Below are positions 34,936 to 44,275 of a stretch of 64,000 bases of DNA, piece after piece. The DNA is taken from positions 1 through 64,000 of the forward strand of contig DAIRDH010000004.1 of NCBI GenBank assembly GCA_036796255.1, read 5' to 3'. Source of the DNA: T3Sed10-241 sp036796255. Lineage in GTDB: Bacteria; Bacteroidota; Bacteroidia; Flavobacteriales_D; Cryomorphaceae. The notes under the pieces were generated by a model. It did no database searches, was not told the DNA's origin, and worked only from the letters and a program-made list of their open reading frames with translations. The first letter of the stretch is position 1; each line of letters opens with the position of its first letter. The position numbers were made by a program, and so were the translations under genes.

Positions 34936-35061
34936 TTAGCCGGTCCTGAGGCCCTGTTTGTTAATAAAATAGCGCATTTGTTGAAAAGTACAGCGCTGAA
35001 ACCCGCATCTGGAGCGGTTTTCCGCAATTTCGAACACTTCTGCAGGTATCGTTATTGCCAT
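34936..35061 (-). CDS. Candidate 41-residue protein
   Basis: An ATG-initiated frame of 41 codons in an otherwise empty gap between fmt and HU. It reads MAITIPAEVFEIAENRSR, then CGFQRC, then TFQQMRYFINKQGLRTG. The two Cys and mixed polar helix pattern look protein-like, but no family is recognised and chance cannot be excluded. Its last codons abut the HU -33 box. Confidence 0.35.
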   Translation of the reverse strand: MAITIPAEVFEIAENRSRCGFQRCTFQQMRYFINKQGLRTG

Positions 35062-35155
35062 TTTCGTGTCTTTTAAATGGGCTTAATTCAAGCCAATAAG
35101 TGCTCCTTATTCATTCGTTTTGCAAATGCGCATTCATCAATTTGCGATTTGATTT

Positions 35156-36115
35156 CTAAAACGAACTTCCTTCCGGAAAGGTGAAGCCATTCAGGAATTC
35201 GCGACTTGTCATGCGCCTTTTACCCGCAGCCTGCAAAGCAGTCACTGCGATTTGTCCTTTAGCGGTATCGACTATAAGCATATCGCGCGTAGCATGTATT
35301 GTACCAGGTGCGGCTTCGGCGGCTGTGTCGAGAAGTTCTGATTCCAGGATTTTGATTGCATGCTCTTGTCCATCGCCAGATTGGAATTCAGTGAAAGCAG
35401 CCGGGTAGGGGCTCAATCCGCGAATGTGGTTGTGTATTGCCGAAGCCTCTTGATGCCAATTGATCCTGCAATCCTCCCGAAATATTTTTGGCGCCTCGGG
35501 AGCTGAACCCGAACCGCTAAGCTCCAGCTGTGGAATACCTTTGGCCTCCCCACTGGCGATCTTTTGAACCGTAGCAGCCAACAAGTCAGCACCGAGGTGC
35601 ATCATCCTGTCGTGGAGGTCACCTGCATTTTCGTTGGGACCGATAGCAGTCGTAACCCTGTCAATTACGGCACCGGTATCAATGTCGCGCTCTATAAAGA
35701 AGGTGGTGAGTCCGGTTTCTGTTTCGCCATTCATGATGGCCCTGTTAATGGGCGCGGCACCGCGGTAGGCGGGTAGGAGTGAGCCGTGCAGGTTAATGGT
35801 GCCTTTAGGCGGCATAGCCCAAATAACCTCAGGCAACATGCGAAAAGCGACCACCACAAACAGGTCGGCGTGGTAAGATGCAATTTGATTTACAAAGCTT
35901 GGCGCCTTGAGCTTGTCAGGTTGCATTACAGGAATATCCAGTTCAAGAGCAGCTTGCTTAACCGCACTCATGCTCAGTTTCTTGCCTCGGCCTGACGGTT
36001 TGTCTGGAGCGGTCACCACGGCACGCACGTCATGCGCTTTTGCCAAGGCTTGCAATGATGGCACAGCAAATTCAGGAGTGCCCATAAAAATGATACGCAA
36101 TCGATTGGTGCTCAT
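35156..36115 (-). CDS. fmt: Methionyl-tRNA formyltransferase
   Basis: 319 residues. Formylates Met-tRNAfMet using 10-formyl-THF. N-terminal MGTPEFAVPSLQAL, catalytic Asn-His-Asp set in NLHGSLLPAYRGAAPINRAI and ERDIDTGAVI, C-terminal domain from IRGLSPYPAAF to GKRRMTSREFLNG. Full length. Starts 12 bases after the lipase-META gene stops, so the two likely share a transcript. Confidence 0.95.
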   Translation of the reverse strand: MSTNRLRIIFMGTPEFAVPSLQALAKAHDVRAVVTAPDKPSGRGKKLSMSAVKQAALELDIPVMQPDKLKAPSFVNQIASYHADLFVVVAFRMLPEVIWAMPPKGTINLHGSLLPAYRGAAPINRAIMNGETETGLTTFFIERDIDTGAVIDRVTTAIGPNENAGDLHDRMMHLGADLLAATVQKIASGEAKGIPQLELSGSGSAPEAPKIFREDCRINWHQEASAIHNHIRGLSPYPAAFTEFQSGDGQEHAIKILESELLDTAAEAAPGTIHATRDMLIVDTAKGQIAVTALQAAGKRRMTSREFLNGFTFPEGSSF

Positions 36116-36127
36116 TTGTTATTAAAA

Positions 36128-37594
36128 TTAATCTACTTTCCTAAAAACGAATTTCTCGAGCCCATCCTGACTCAGGTACAGATGTAAGTCCCGAATTTCC
36201 CATTCGAAATCACCTTGAAGGGCTTGCAAGAATGCACGCTCCATGTTTTCATCACCACACCACATACGGCTAGCACCAACTCTGCTGATCATCAGAAGGG
36301 ATTGGGTCACTTTGAGTTCACCATGGATGGCATTGCAGCCTCCATATCCGGTCAGCTTATTTTCTTTCGGGTAGAGCTCTAAATAGGGCCGTTTGCCGGA
36401 AAATAGATTGATATCTATGCTTACGCCATTTATGCTTTCCAGTGCCCAAATGTCATGCAATCGCATCATCGCGGGCAGCTCGTCTGAACTTAATTTCTCC
36501 GATTTTAAACTGAAAATTTGCTCGGTCAACATCATATAGGGTGCGTGAATATGGTGGATGAAGATTGCATCGCTGTCTTCAGGATATGTATTCAGATAAG
36601 CCTCATCTGGCGTAAGAATGATCATATTGCCTGTGCGTACATAATGATTGCTGTGCATAAACGGTGGAATCTCGAGTCCAGGCAACACTTTCACCACCAT
36701 TTTGGATGTCATATCTCCGAGATACTTTTCGTAATTCTTTTGCGCTTTTCTGGTGGGCTTGTCCAGTTTTTTGTACACATGCTTCATCACCAGTCGATCG
36801 GGCATCTTTTGCGCTTTGATCATTACACCTGCATTGCGAAAGGGATTGGTGGTGCTAAAGTCATCAATGGTCTGAATACTGATGGGTACCTGAGGCACCC
36901 AGTCCAAGCTGTTGACTACATTATAAGCCCAGCCATTCTGCGTAAGCGACTCATAGTGTTGCGCGAAGAAAAGATTTCCCGGCTTGGGACCTGCGCTGCA
37001 ATATGTTTTGAACTGAATATCCGAAGCAAGGGCACCTTGCGATTGCAGACTTAAGAGGTGGGCTGTGAGCAAGTAGGCGATGCTTCCTCCCTGGCTGTGG
37101 CCCAGGATGATAAAATCGCGTATCCCACTGTGGTAGAGGGAATCAATGCGAGGCAATATATCCCGACTGAGAAATGCCATGCCAATGAGCCATCCTGTGT
37201 GCACTCCTGCACGGGGATCAGGTGCCAGGGAGTAATTGAACTTGTCTCCAACGGTATTCAAGGTAATCACACCTTGGGCCGGCAGCATGGCTGCATAGAA
37301 ATTCTCTAGCCAGCTTTCTGTTTTTAGGGTTGTGCCGCGTAGGCTTATCACGGCTACCCCTTGCGCGTCAGTCCACAGGTCCCATGAGTTGTCAAGGGCC
37401 ATGGGCTGAGATTTATAAATCATGGTGTAACGGCTGCTAGGGGAGTGCTTGGCGCTGTAGGCACTATCACCTACAGTCGCTACACTTACACGCAGCAATT
37501 CCAGGTATTCATCAGCGTCAAATCCCGGCTTGAGGTTTTGAGCCAGCATGAGCGAATGGCTGAGGCAGAGGCAAATGAACAAGACTGGCTTCAT
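36128..37594 (-). CDS. Secreted class 3 lipase fused to META domain
   Basis: 488 residues from the signal peptide MKPVLFICLCLSHSLMLAQ. Residues about 20-300 form an alpha/beta hydrolase of the lipase_3 type with nucleophile elbow GHSQGG, preceded by VAVISLRGTT. Residues about 376-488 form a META/HslJ-like domain (LHDIWALESINGVSI, LTGYGGCNAIHGEL, MWCGDENMERAFL region). META domains occur alone in heat-shock lipoproteins; fusion to a lipase is not an arrangement I know. A -7 box TACCTTTG lies 33 bases before the ATG. Confidence 0.8.
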   Translation of the reverse strand: MKPVLFICLCLSHSLMLAQNLKPGFDADEYLELLRVSVATVGDSAYSAKHSPSSRYTMIYKSQPMALDNSWDLWTDAQGVAVISLRGTTLKTESWLENFYAAMLPAQGVITLNTVGDKFNYSLAPDPRAGVHTGWLIGMAFLSRDILPRIDSLYHSGIRDFIILGHSQGGSIAYLLTAHLLSLQSQGALASDIQFKTYCSAGPKPGNLFFAQHYESLTQNGWAYNVVNSLDWVPQVPISIQTIDDFSTTNPFRNAGVMIKAQKMPDRLVMKHVYKKLDKPTRKAQKNYEKYLGDMTSKMVVKVLPGLEIPPFMHSNHYVRTGNMIILTPDEAYLNTYPEDSDAIFIHHIHAPYMMLTEQIFSLKSEKLSSDELPAMMRLHDIWALESINGVSIDINLFSGKRPYLELYPKENKLTGYGGCNAIHGELKVTQSLLMISRVGASRMWCGDENMERAFLQALQGDFEWEIRDLHLYLSQDGLEKFVFRKVD

Positions 37595-37626
37595 AAGGAT
37601 CATTGATAGGATGATTAAATAAACGG

Positions 37627-37634
37627 CAAAGGTA
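37627..37634 (-). promoter_or_regulatory. Bacteroidota -7 box TACCTTTG
   Basis: Perfect TAnnTTTG 33 bases upstream of the lipase ATG (37594); an upstream TTG is only 15 bases away. The remaining gap to 37923 shows no gene. Confidence 0.45.
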
Positions 37635-37923
37635 ATAAGCATGTTGAAGCAAGCAGTGATATTACTGGCCTATTAAGATTGCGCTTTACCGCGATCTCCG
37701 TGTACAGTCATGTCCTATTCTGCTATCCCTTTAAATAGAGCAGCACGCGTCGATGTTTTGAATCTGCTTTTTAGCATCGCGGGCGTGAATGTGATAGCAC
37801 GTATTTATACAACCTCAGGAGCAATTGTCACGGAAGAGTAAATATTCCTGCTTTTTTTATAACGAGGCGTGCATAAAGTCAGCGATTAAATTGCTATATT
37901 TAGCTCTACCAATATTAGTCCCT

Positions 37924-38181
37924 ATGAAAACCGAATATACTTTACATCCAAAAAAAGAGCTTTTGCAAAATGCAAAAAATTACGCTGCATCACAAGGCTA
38001 TGGACTCGATGAACTGCTGGAGGGATACATTCGATTCCTGTCGCACAAAGAGGAGAGGAGGGATGCCAGTAAGACAGAGCTCAACTCATTTATAGATGAG
38101 TTGCATGGTGAATTTGATTTAACGCTCGACCCCGATGCGAAGAAGGATTACCGGCGTTATTTGATTGATAAATACCGCTAA
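37924..38181 (+). CDS. DUF6364 family protein (orphan antitoxin-like)
   Basis: 85 residues. The MKTEYTLHPKKELLQNAKNY start and GYGLDELLEGYIRFL ribbon-helix-helix-like pattern match DUF6364, a family often encoded upstream of PIN-domain or RelE-type toxins. No toxin-like gene follows; the next gene starts 200 bases away and is a TPR protein with its own promoter. Likely a solitary antitoxin or regulator. Confidence 0.65.
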   Translation: MKTEYTLHPKKELLQNAKNYAASQGYGLDELLEGYIRFLSHKEERRDASKTELNSFIDELHGEFDLTLDPDAKKDYRRYLIDKYR

Positions 38182-38289
38182 TCACTTATTTATTGACGCT
38201 CCGATTTTTGTGACCAACCCTTGCTGCCACAGTTGGCTGGGAAATCAGAGCCATACACCGTTATTTTTTCTTGAAAATACGGAAAAATC

Positions 38290-38319
38290 TTGTCAGGCAG
38301 GGGAGTTCAGTTATTTTTG
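38290..38319 (+). promoter_or_regulatory. Full Bacteroidota promoter of the TPR gene
   Basis: TTG (38290-38292), exactly 19 bases, TATTTTTG (38312-38319). Leader of about 55 bases to the ATG at 38380. Confidence 0.8.
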
Positions 38320-38379
38320 CAGCAAATTATAAATGCCTTTGGCACCCGTTTTGCAATTTTGAACCCAAAACAAAGTAAA

Positions 38380-39507
38380 ATGAAACATATCGTTTATATC
38401 CTCGGAATTTTCCTGGCCAGTCAGGCTGTTGCACAAAATGCATCGGTTGTTACGGCCTACAGATACAAAACCTCAGGGGAATTTGACAAAGCGCTTGAAG
38501 CCATTGAGCCAGCTACAACGCACGAAAAAACAGCAACCAAAGAGAAAACCTGGCGCTACAGAGGAGATATTTATCTCGGTCTCGCACAAGGCGATTATGA
38601 GGTAAATAAAGTTGAAGCGCTTCAGCAGGCATACGAATCATATGTAAAAGCCAAAGAATATGACACCAAGGAGAGCTGGTTGCAAGAAATTACCGTTGGA
38701 TTTAATGAAGTGAGGATTGCGAGCCTTAACGCAGGAGTCGATGCATTTACAGCTGAGAAATACGCAGATGCCCGCGACTTATTTTTGGTGAGTGGCAACG
38801 TGGGAGCAGAGCTCGGCATCGTTGACACGCTGGCTTTTTATAATGGGGGATTGGCTGCCGAGCAGGCAGGAGATTTCCAAAATGCAGCTGAACTTTATGA
38901 GCGCACAGCCGGGACCGGATATCTTGAGGGTAAAATGTACCTATACATTGCCAATGTGTACAATAAGATGGAGAATGATGAGCAATATATCGCTACCCTA
39001 AAGAAGGGCCGGGAGCTGTACCCGTCTGATCCTGACCTTATCATCTACGAATTGAACTACTACCTGGGACGGGGTGAATTTGATAAAGCGGAAAACAACC
39101 TTAAACTTGCTGTGGAGCAGGAGCCAGACAATAAGCAATTGTTTTTCTCATTGGGCGTAGTGTATGACAACTTGAAGCGCAAGGAAGATGCGATCAAGGC
39201 CTATGAGCGCGCTATAGAAATTGATCCAGATTACTTTGATGCGCTTTACAATCTCGGAGCAATGTACTTCAACGAAGGTGTGGAGATGAACAATGCCGCG
39301 AATGAAATCAAAGACAATAAGAAATATGATGCGGCAAGGGCGGAAGCTAAAAAGGTGTTTGAAAAAGCAAAACCTTACCTAGCTAAAGCACATGAAATAG
39401 ACGAAACAGACATGGGTGCGCTGGTGTCACTTTCTCAAGTGTATGCTTTGCTTGGGGAAAATGAAAAGTACACAGCAATCAAGGCAAAGCTTGACGCACA
39501 GAAGTAA
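38380..39507 (+). CDS. Secreted TPR-repeat protein
   Basis: 375 residues after the ATG at 38380 with signal peptide MKHIVYILGIFLASQAVAQ. At least five TPR-like units are visible, the clearest being LFFSLGVVYDNLKRKEDAIK and AYERAIEIDPDYFDALYNLG. Periplasmic scaffolding is likely. An upstream in-frame stretch is not used because the promoter at 38290-38319 lies within it. A strong terminator follows the stop. Confidence 0.88.
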   Translation: MKHIVYILGIFLASQAVAQNASVVTAYRYKTSGEFDKALEAIEPATTHEKTATKEKTWRYRGDIYLGLAQGDYEVNKVEALQQAYESYVKAKEYDTKESWLQEITVGFNEVRIASLNAGVDAFTAEKYADARDLFLVSGNVGAELGIVDTLAFYNGGLAAEQAGDFQNAAELYERTAGTGYLEGKMYLYIANVYNKMENDEQYIATLKKGRELYPSDPDLIIYELNYYLGRGEFDKAENNLKLAVEQEPDNKQLFFSLGVVYDNLKRKEDAIKAYERAIEIDPDYFDALYNLGAMYFNEGVEMNNAANEIKDNKKYDAARAEAKKVFEKAKPYLAKAHEIDETDMGALVSLSQVYALLGENEKYTAIKAKLDAQK

Positions 39508-39524
39508 GAACTGAAGTTTAATCT

Positions 39525-39554
39525 AAAAACCCGCGAAACTTTCGCGGGTTTTTT
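39525..39554 (+). terminator. Strong intrinsic terminator after the TPR gene
   Basis: ACCCGCGAA, loop ACT, TTCGCGGGT followed by TTTTT; nine perfect pairs extended by flanking A/T. Confidence 0.93.
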
Positions 39555-39588
39555 ATGTTCGACACTTTGATAAATCAACATAACAGTT

Positions 39589-39933
39589 ATGCGACTTACA
39601 GTTTTGGCATTTTTGATTTTAACCCTGATTGCCTGCAAGCCATCGGGAAGGGAAAGATCAAGGGGCATAAATGACATCGAAAATGCCATTAGAATTATTG
39701 AGAGCCGCAATGTGGCGGAACAAGGAATTATTGACGCACACAAGTACGAGATAGAAGTTCTTGAAGGCAACATGGCCAAAGTATCCAGTGAGGGGATGCG
39801 GGATAAGTTGAGGTCGGAAATTGAAATGAAAAAATTGGGAATTCAAAAGGCACATAGGAATATGGCCAACCAGGATACAGTCTTGGAGCAACTGCGTTTA
39901 AAGCGAGACAGTATAAATGCCCTTGCCAAATAA
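39589..39933 (+). CDS. Small coiled-coil lipoprotein
   Basis: 114 residues. Lipobox LIAC (Cys16), then an almost wholly helical, charged sequence (INDIENAIRIIESRN, YEIEVLEGNMAKV, RDKLRSEIEMKKLGI) compatible with a coiled coil. No family recognised. It follows the TPR terminator by 35 bases, so it has its own promoter, which I cannot locate with confidence. Confidence 0.7.
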   Translation: MRLTVLAFLILTLIACKPSGRERSRGINDIENAIRIIESRNVAEQGIIDAHKYEIEVLEGNMAKVSSEGMRDKLRSEIEMKKLGIQKAHRNMANQDTVLEQLRLKRDSINALAK

Positions 39934-40038
39934 AGTTATAATTGCAGGGCAGAAACGGAAAGGATCAGTTAACATAATATAAATTATCGGACAATTGTAG
40001 GTATCCCGTTTAGATCTTGAAAATTCATTTTCTTATGT

Positions 40039-40494
40039 TTACCAATTACTGGACTCCAAGCCATAAATGGCTTCGAGAATATCACGTTGGCTTATCTGTC
40101 CCATTAACACTCCGTCTTTAACCACAGGAAAGCGTCGAACTTTTGAATTCAGGAATTTTTGTGCTGCATCGAAAACGTTCATATTAGGATCGATCGTGAT
40201 TACTTCTGAAATCATATGATCAGAAACGAGCCCAGCATTATTGGGCGAATTGTTATACTGACCCCGTACAATTTCTTTGAGGCAATCACCTTCAGAAATT
40301 ATTCCTACAAGTTTGCCGGATTCATCCACAACCGGGCCACCGGATATTTTTTTTGCAATTAAGCATTTCACAACTTCGCCAACGGATTGAGAAGGTTTAA
40401 AGGTGGTCAATTGACGTGTCATGAAGTCACAGACCTGCACGCTTTGCAACTCTTTTGTAGGTGCTTTGCGCACTCCAGTGAAGCTCTTTACCAT
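40039..40494 (-). CDS. Tandem CBS-domain protein
   Basis: 151 residues with two CBS domains (about 22-75: DFMTRQLTTFKPSQSV, KISGGPVVDESGKLVGIISE; about 90-148: VITIDPNMNVFDAAQKF, RRFPVVKDGVLMGQISQRDI). A Bateman module probably binding adenosyl nucleotides. No effector domain and no partner gene next to it. Cytosolic. Confidence 0.88.
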   Translation of the reverse strand: MVKSFTGVRKAPTKELQSVQVCDFMTRQLTTFKPSQSVGEVVKCLIAKKISGGPVVDESGKLVGIISEGDCLKEIVRGQYNNSPNNAGLVSDHMISEVITIDPNMNVFDAAQKFLNSKVRRFPVVKDGVLMGQISQRDILEAIYGLESSNW

Positions 40495-40651
40495 TGTAAG
40501 GGATTTTAAAGGTTCAAGTAACGGTTTAACAAGATATGCAATTCCTGCTAAATTACAAGTCCTGACGTATGTATTGAAGTCACTTTCTTGAAATATTTAA
40601 AGCTGCCGTGCTATTTTCTGTAGTTTCGCGCCAGCCCATTTATATTTTGCA

Positions 40652-41647
40652 ATGTCTTTTTCATCAAGAACATACTTGTCAATAGCAGACTTCCTCGACA
40701 TTCGCAATCGCCTATGGCAAAGACGAAGTGTGGGTATTTTACAAAAGCTTTTCAAGCCATCACTTCAGCGAACCGCAGATACTTTTGGCCACAACTTCGA
40801 GTCGTCAGTCTGGACCATTATCCCCGCCGTGCGCAAAAGGCTCAATATGCTTGCCACCGGACAGCCCGACAAAACGTACGAAGAATATGTCATTGAAAAA
40901 TGGTTGGCTTCAGTGCAGTCGCCAACGCTCCTTTCTATAGGCTGCGGTGTTGCGAGCCATGAACTCATTTTTGCAGAAAAGGGCCATTTCGTTCTGGTAC
41001 ACGGAATTGACCTCGCCCATGAACTGATACTTTCTGCGCGCAAAAAGGCTGATGAGCTGGGGCTTCACAATACGAAGTTTGAGGTCAAGAATTTTTTAAC
41101 TGAGCCCTTTGATCAAAAATATGATGTCGTTCTCTTTCATCAAAGTCTGCATCATTTTGAGAATTTCGATCATATCCTTGCGAATTTTTTACCCAAAGTT
41201 TTGAAGCCAGATGGCATCCTAGTGATCCATGAATATGTTGGGCCCACGAGGCTTCAATGGCATACTGCACAGCTCAGTGAAGTGAATCGCTTGCTTCAAA
41301 AATTGCCAGTTGCATACAGACAGATATTTAAAACCCCGTTTTTGCAAAAGCAGGTCTACCGGCCCGGCCTGCTGCGTATGCAGGCTTCAGATCCTTCTGA
41401 GTCAATCAATAGCAGTGAAATTGTTTCTGCGCTGAGGCGACACCTTATGGCTTTGGAAGAGCACCCACTTGGAGGAAATTTATTACACTTGTTATTCAAG
41501 GATATTGCGCATCATTTTTGCAATGAGAGAAAGGAGACGAAGGAGTATCTACAAATGCTATTTGATGCAGAAGACCAATGGATGAAATCGCACCAGAGCG
41601 ATTTTATTTTTGGCGTGTACGCCTTACCAGAGACCTTAAAACAATGA
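40652..41647 (+). CDS. Class I SAM-dependent methyltransferase
   Basis: 331 residues. A helical N-terminal 90 residues, then a methyltransferase core with motif I LLSIGCGVASHE, an acidic motif II region (VHGIDLAHELI), motif IV VVLFHQSLHHF, then VLKPDGILVIHEYVGP. The C-terminal part (LRMQASDPSESINSSEIV) is divergent. The acceptor is unknown; homologues of this kind sit in secondary and lipid-modification pathways. Confidence 0.78.
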   Translation: MSFSSRTYLSIADFLDIRNRLWQRRSVGILQKLFKPSLQRTADTFGHNFESSVWTIIPAVRKRLNMLATGQPDKTYEEYVIEKWLASVQSPTLLSIGCGVASHELIFAEKGHFVLVHGIDLAHELILSARKKADELGLHNTKFEVKNFLTEPFDQKYDVVLFHQSLHHFENFDHILANFLPKVLKPDGILVIHEYVGPTRLQWHTAQLSEVNRLLQKLPVAYRQIFKTPFLQKQVYRPGLLRMQASDPSESINSSEIVSALRRHLMALEEHPLGGNLLHLLFKDIAHHFCNERKETKEYLQMLFDAEDQWMKSHQSDFIFGVYALPETLKQ

Positions 41648-41690
41648 AAAGCGATTGGCTGTTTCTTTATTTCAAACAAATGAATGTAGC

Positions 41691-42107
41691 ATGAAAAGTT
41701 TTCTTGTCGCTTCCCTCCTGCTTGTTTTCTCGCAGCTATCAGCACAAAAGGCAAGCGACATTGAAGGGTTATGGCTTACTGCCAATCGGGATTCACATGT
41801 GCTCATATTTAAAGATGGCGCAAAATATTCCGGAAAAATTGTCTGGCTGAAAGATCCTTTGGATGCCAGTGGCCAGCCACAGAAGGATGACAATGGTAAG
41901 CCCATTCTTAACATGAAATTCATGACAGGGTTTGAATTGAGCAGTGGAGGCAAATATGAAAACGGGAAGGTCTACGACCCCGAGAGCGGAAAAACGTATT
42001 ATGGAAGCATGACGCTTGAAAATCGCAACGTACTGAAGCTAAGGGGAAGCCTGGATAGTTCAGGCTGGCTGGGGCGCACTGAAACCTGGTCAAGGGTAGG
42101 TCAATAA
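41691..42107 (+). CDS. Secreted DUF2147 protein
   Basis: 138 residues. Signal peptide MKSFLVASLLLVFSQLSAQ, then a DUF2147 domain (DIEGLWLTANRDSHVLIF, YSGKIVWLKDP, VYDPESGKTYYGSMTL, LKLRGSLDSSGWLGRTETW). Family of small periplasmic beta-proteins of unknown function. Follows the methyltransferase by 43 bases and may be read with it. The signal peptide fixes the start. Confidence 0.85.
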   Translation: MKSFLVASLLLVFSQLSAQKASDIEGLWLTANRDSHVLIFKDGAKYSGKIVWLKDPLDASGQPQKDDNGKPILNMKFMTGFELSSGGKYENGKVYDPESGKTYYGSMTLENRNVLKLRGSLDSSGWLGRTETWSRVGQ

Positions 42108-42113
42108 CGCAAA

Positions 42114-42137
42114 AGCGGCACCCCGAAGAGCGCCGCT
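42114..42137. terminator. Possible hairpin between convergent genes
   Basis: AGCGGC ... GCCGCT, six pairs around a 12-base loop. The T tract is short on either strand, so termination is uncertain. Confidence 0.35.
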
Positions 42138-42306
42138 AGTGTTGGTGTAAGCATATCTTTGAGGGGAAATTCCAAACATATGCGCCAAACCTGAATTATT
42201 TACGCACCAAATGTTAAATAGTTTCTACAATACCCTTATTTCTTTGGATTAAATTGCCAATGGCATCGACCAATGGATGATGTGTCAAGGAAATTGAACA
42301 TCAAAC

Positions 42307-43572
42307 TTATTTGGAAATGCCCTGAATTCCACTGAGGCGTACCCTTTCTGCCTCTTCTTCGGCTTTTCGGTGCTTGCTTAAAGGTTTTAAAGTCAACAGA
42401 AAGGCAGCAATCATTAAGATACCACCAGCTGCAAATGGCGCTCCGGGAAAATCGAAAGGTGTGCTTTCGCTGGTGAAAACGTAGAAAATGTAAGTCATCA
42501 CGGGCGGGCCAATTACCGAAGTAAGACTTACCACCGAGGTTAGTACGCCCTGCAACTGGCCTTGCACCCTATCGCTGACCTGATTGCTGATGAGCCCTTG
42601 TAAGGTGGGCGTTGCCACACCCCCTAAGCAGTAAGGAATGATAAACACGAAAATCATCCAGCCCTCGGATGCCGATGCGAACAGGAACATTCCAAGTATC
42701 CACATGCCCATTCCAAAAAGGATGGTGAAGTACTGTCCAAACCATCGCACGACCACACGCACCAGGCCGCCTTGCACAAGCGCCACCACCACGCCAACCA
42801 CGGCCAGAGAATAACCCACCATGGCTTCGTCCCACTCAAATCGGTACATGGTGTAGAAGGTCCAGGTAGACTGTACAGCGTATCCGGCGAGATAAATAAG
42901 AAAATATGGCACAACGAAATTCAATACACCAGGAAATTGCCGCAGGTTGAGCAAACCACCTACGGGATTTGCTTTTTTCCATTGGATACTTTCTTGCCTA
43001 TCCTCTTGCTTTAGGGACTCCGGTAAAATGAAATATCCGTACACGAAGTTGAGTAAGCTAAGGCCGGCCGCGATTAAAAAAGGCGCCTCCACACCCCATT
43101 TTGCCGCAAGGCCACCAATGACTGGGCCAATGATAAAGCCCAAGCCAAATGCGGCACCGATGAGGCCGAAATTCTGAGCCTTCTTTTCCGCAGTGCTGAT
43201 ATCAGCGATATAAGCTGTGGCCACGGTAAAGCTGGCGCCTGTGATGCCTGCCAAAATTCGCCCTACAAAGAGCCAGCCGATCGTGGGTGCAAAAGCGTGA
43301 AAAATATAATCAATACCCAGCCCAAACAAGGCCATGAGGATAACAGGACGCCTTCCGTATTTATCGCTAAGCACGCCCAGAATGGGCGCGAAGATGAACT
43401 GCATGATGGCGTACGAAAAAAGCAGCCAGCCCCCTACCCTCGAAGCCTCACTTAGTCCGCTGCCTTGCAACTTCTCAATGAGGGACGGGAGCACCGGAAT
43501 GATAATCCCAATGCCAATCACATCGATTAGTATGGTAATGAAGATGAAACTGAGGGAAGCTTTATATCTCAA
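42307..43572 (-). CDS. MFS transporter, TetA-like
   Basis: 421 residues with twelve predicted TM helices. Motif A GVLSDKYGRRPVIL after TM2, GRILAGITGASFTVATAYIAD (ends of TM4), and GAAFGLGFIIGPVIGG (motif C) are typical of the DHA1 TetA/MdtG group, proton-coupled drug exporters. Substrate not determined. Separate from neighbours by 199 bases downstream and 63 upstream. Confidence 0.88.
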   Translation of the reverse strand: MRYKASLSFIFITILIDVIGIGIIIPVLPSLIEKLQGSGLSEASRVGGWLLFSYAIMQFIFAPILGVLSDKYGRRPVILMALFGLGIDYIFHAFAPTIGWLFVGRILAGITGASFTVATAYIADISTAEKKAQNFGLIGAAFGLGFIIGPVIGGLAAKWGVEAPFLIAAGLSLLNFVYGYFILPESLKQEDRQESIQWKKANPVGGLLNLRQFPGVLNFVVPYFLIYLAGYAVQSTWTFYTMYRFEWDEAMVGYSLAVVGVVVALVQGGLVRVVVRWFGQYFTILFGMGMWILGMFLFASASEGWMIFVFIIPYCLGGVATPTLQGLISNQVSDRVQGQLQGVLTSVVSLTSVIGPPVMTYIFYVFTSESTPFDFPGAPFAAGGILMIAAFLLTLKPLSKHRKAEEEAERVRLSGIQGISK

Positions 43573-43635
43573 AGCGGGCCTATTAAAGTGTCACAAATCA
43601 CTGATAAATCTTCAATCCCAAAGCACATCGGTAGG

Positions 43636-44196
43636 TCATTTTTTTTCAAGAACGATTTTGAGTTTTATCTTCACCTCTTCTCCTATGATAAAACTGCTGT
43701 AATTGAGTCCGAGCCCATAGTCTTTGCGATCTATGGTAAATTCGCCGATCAATGTGGGCGTGCCCTGTGAATTGTCGACGACAAATGGAAATTCGATCGG
43801 ATTCTCGAATGATTTTATTTTCAGCAATCCCCTCATCACGAATTTATTCTCTGTTTCACTGGGGGTAATGGAGATAGATTTGAAGATAATGTTGGGATGC
43901 TGTTCTGCATGGAAGAACGCTTCCTCCAGCATGTGTTCATCTCTCTTTTTGACACCAGTGCGAATACTGCTTGTATTGACTTTCACATCAAATTGAGCTT
44001 TGTCAATTGCGTTAACGTCCAATTCAAAAGTAGCCGTTGGCATTTCAAGACTACCCTTCACAGTATTGAGCTTTAAATTTTCAACTTCAAAGGCGATGGA
44101 GGAGACTGGCGACACTTTCCATTGCTGTGCCATAACCGATGGGGCAAGGATGTTGGTAAAGCAGATAAGCAAGAATAAATCGACTTTCCTTCTCAT
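43636..44196 (-). CDS. YceI family periplasmic protein
   Basis: 186 residues. Signal peptide to about MAQQ; YceI lipocalin-like domain (WKVSPVSSIAFEVENLKLNT in part, HPNIIFKSISITPSE, FTIDRKDYGLGLNY). YceI proteins bind polyisoprenoids or act in transport and stress. It is smaller than the second YceI protein (48170) and, unlike it, is not a lipoprotein. A perfect -7 box is upstream. Confidence 0.87.
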   Translation of the reverse strand: MRRKVDLFLLICFTNILAPSVMAQQWKVSPVSSIAFEVENLKLNTVKGSLEMPTATFELDVNAIDKAQFDVKVNTSSIRTGVKKRDEHMLEEAFFHAEQHPNIIFKSISITPSETENKFVMRGLLKIKSFENPIEFPFVVDNSQGTPTLIGEFTIDRKDYGLGLNYSSFIIGEEVKIKLKIVLEKK

Positions 44197-44221
44197 ATTT
44201 TGGTGTTATGGGAAAGCGTAA

Positions 44222-44229
44222 CAAAGATA
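44222..44229 (-). promoter_or_regulatory. Bacteroidota -7 box TATCTTTG
   Basis: Perfect TAnnTTTG on the minus strand, 26 bases before the YceI ATG (44196). No TTG at the expected distance. Confidence 0.5.
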
Positions 44230-44275
44230 TGGTGATTGGGTTGACAGAGAGGTCCACATCCCTCATGGAGGCTTC

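Noticed and set aside
38290..38379. Longer N-terminus of the TPR protein
   Set aside because: The segment contains the full promoter; the signal peptide begins at 38380.
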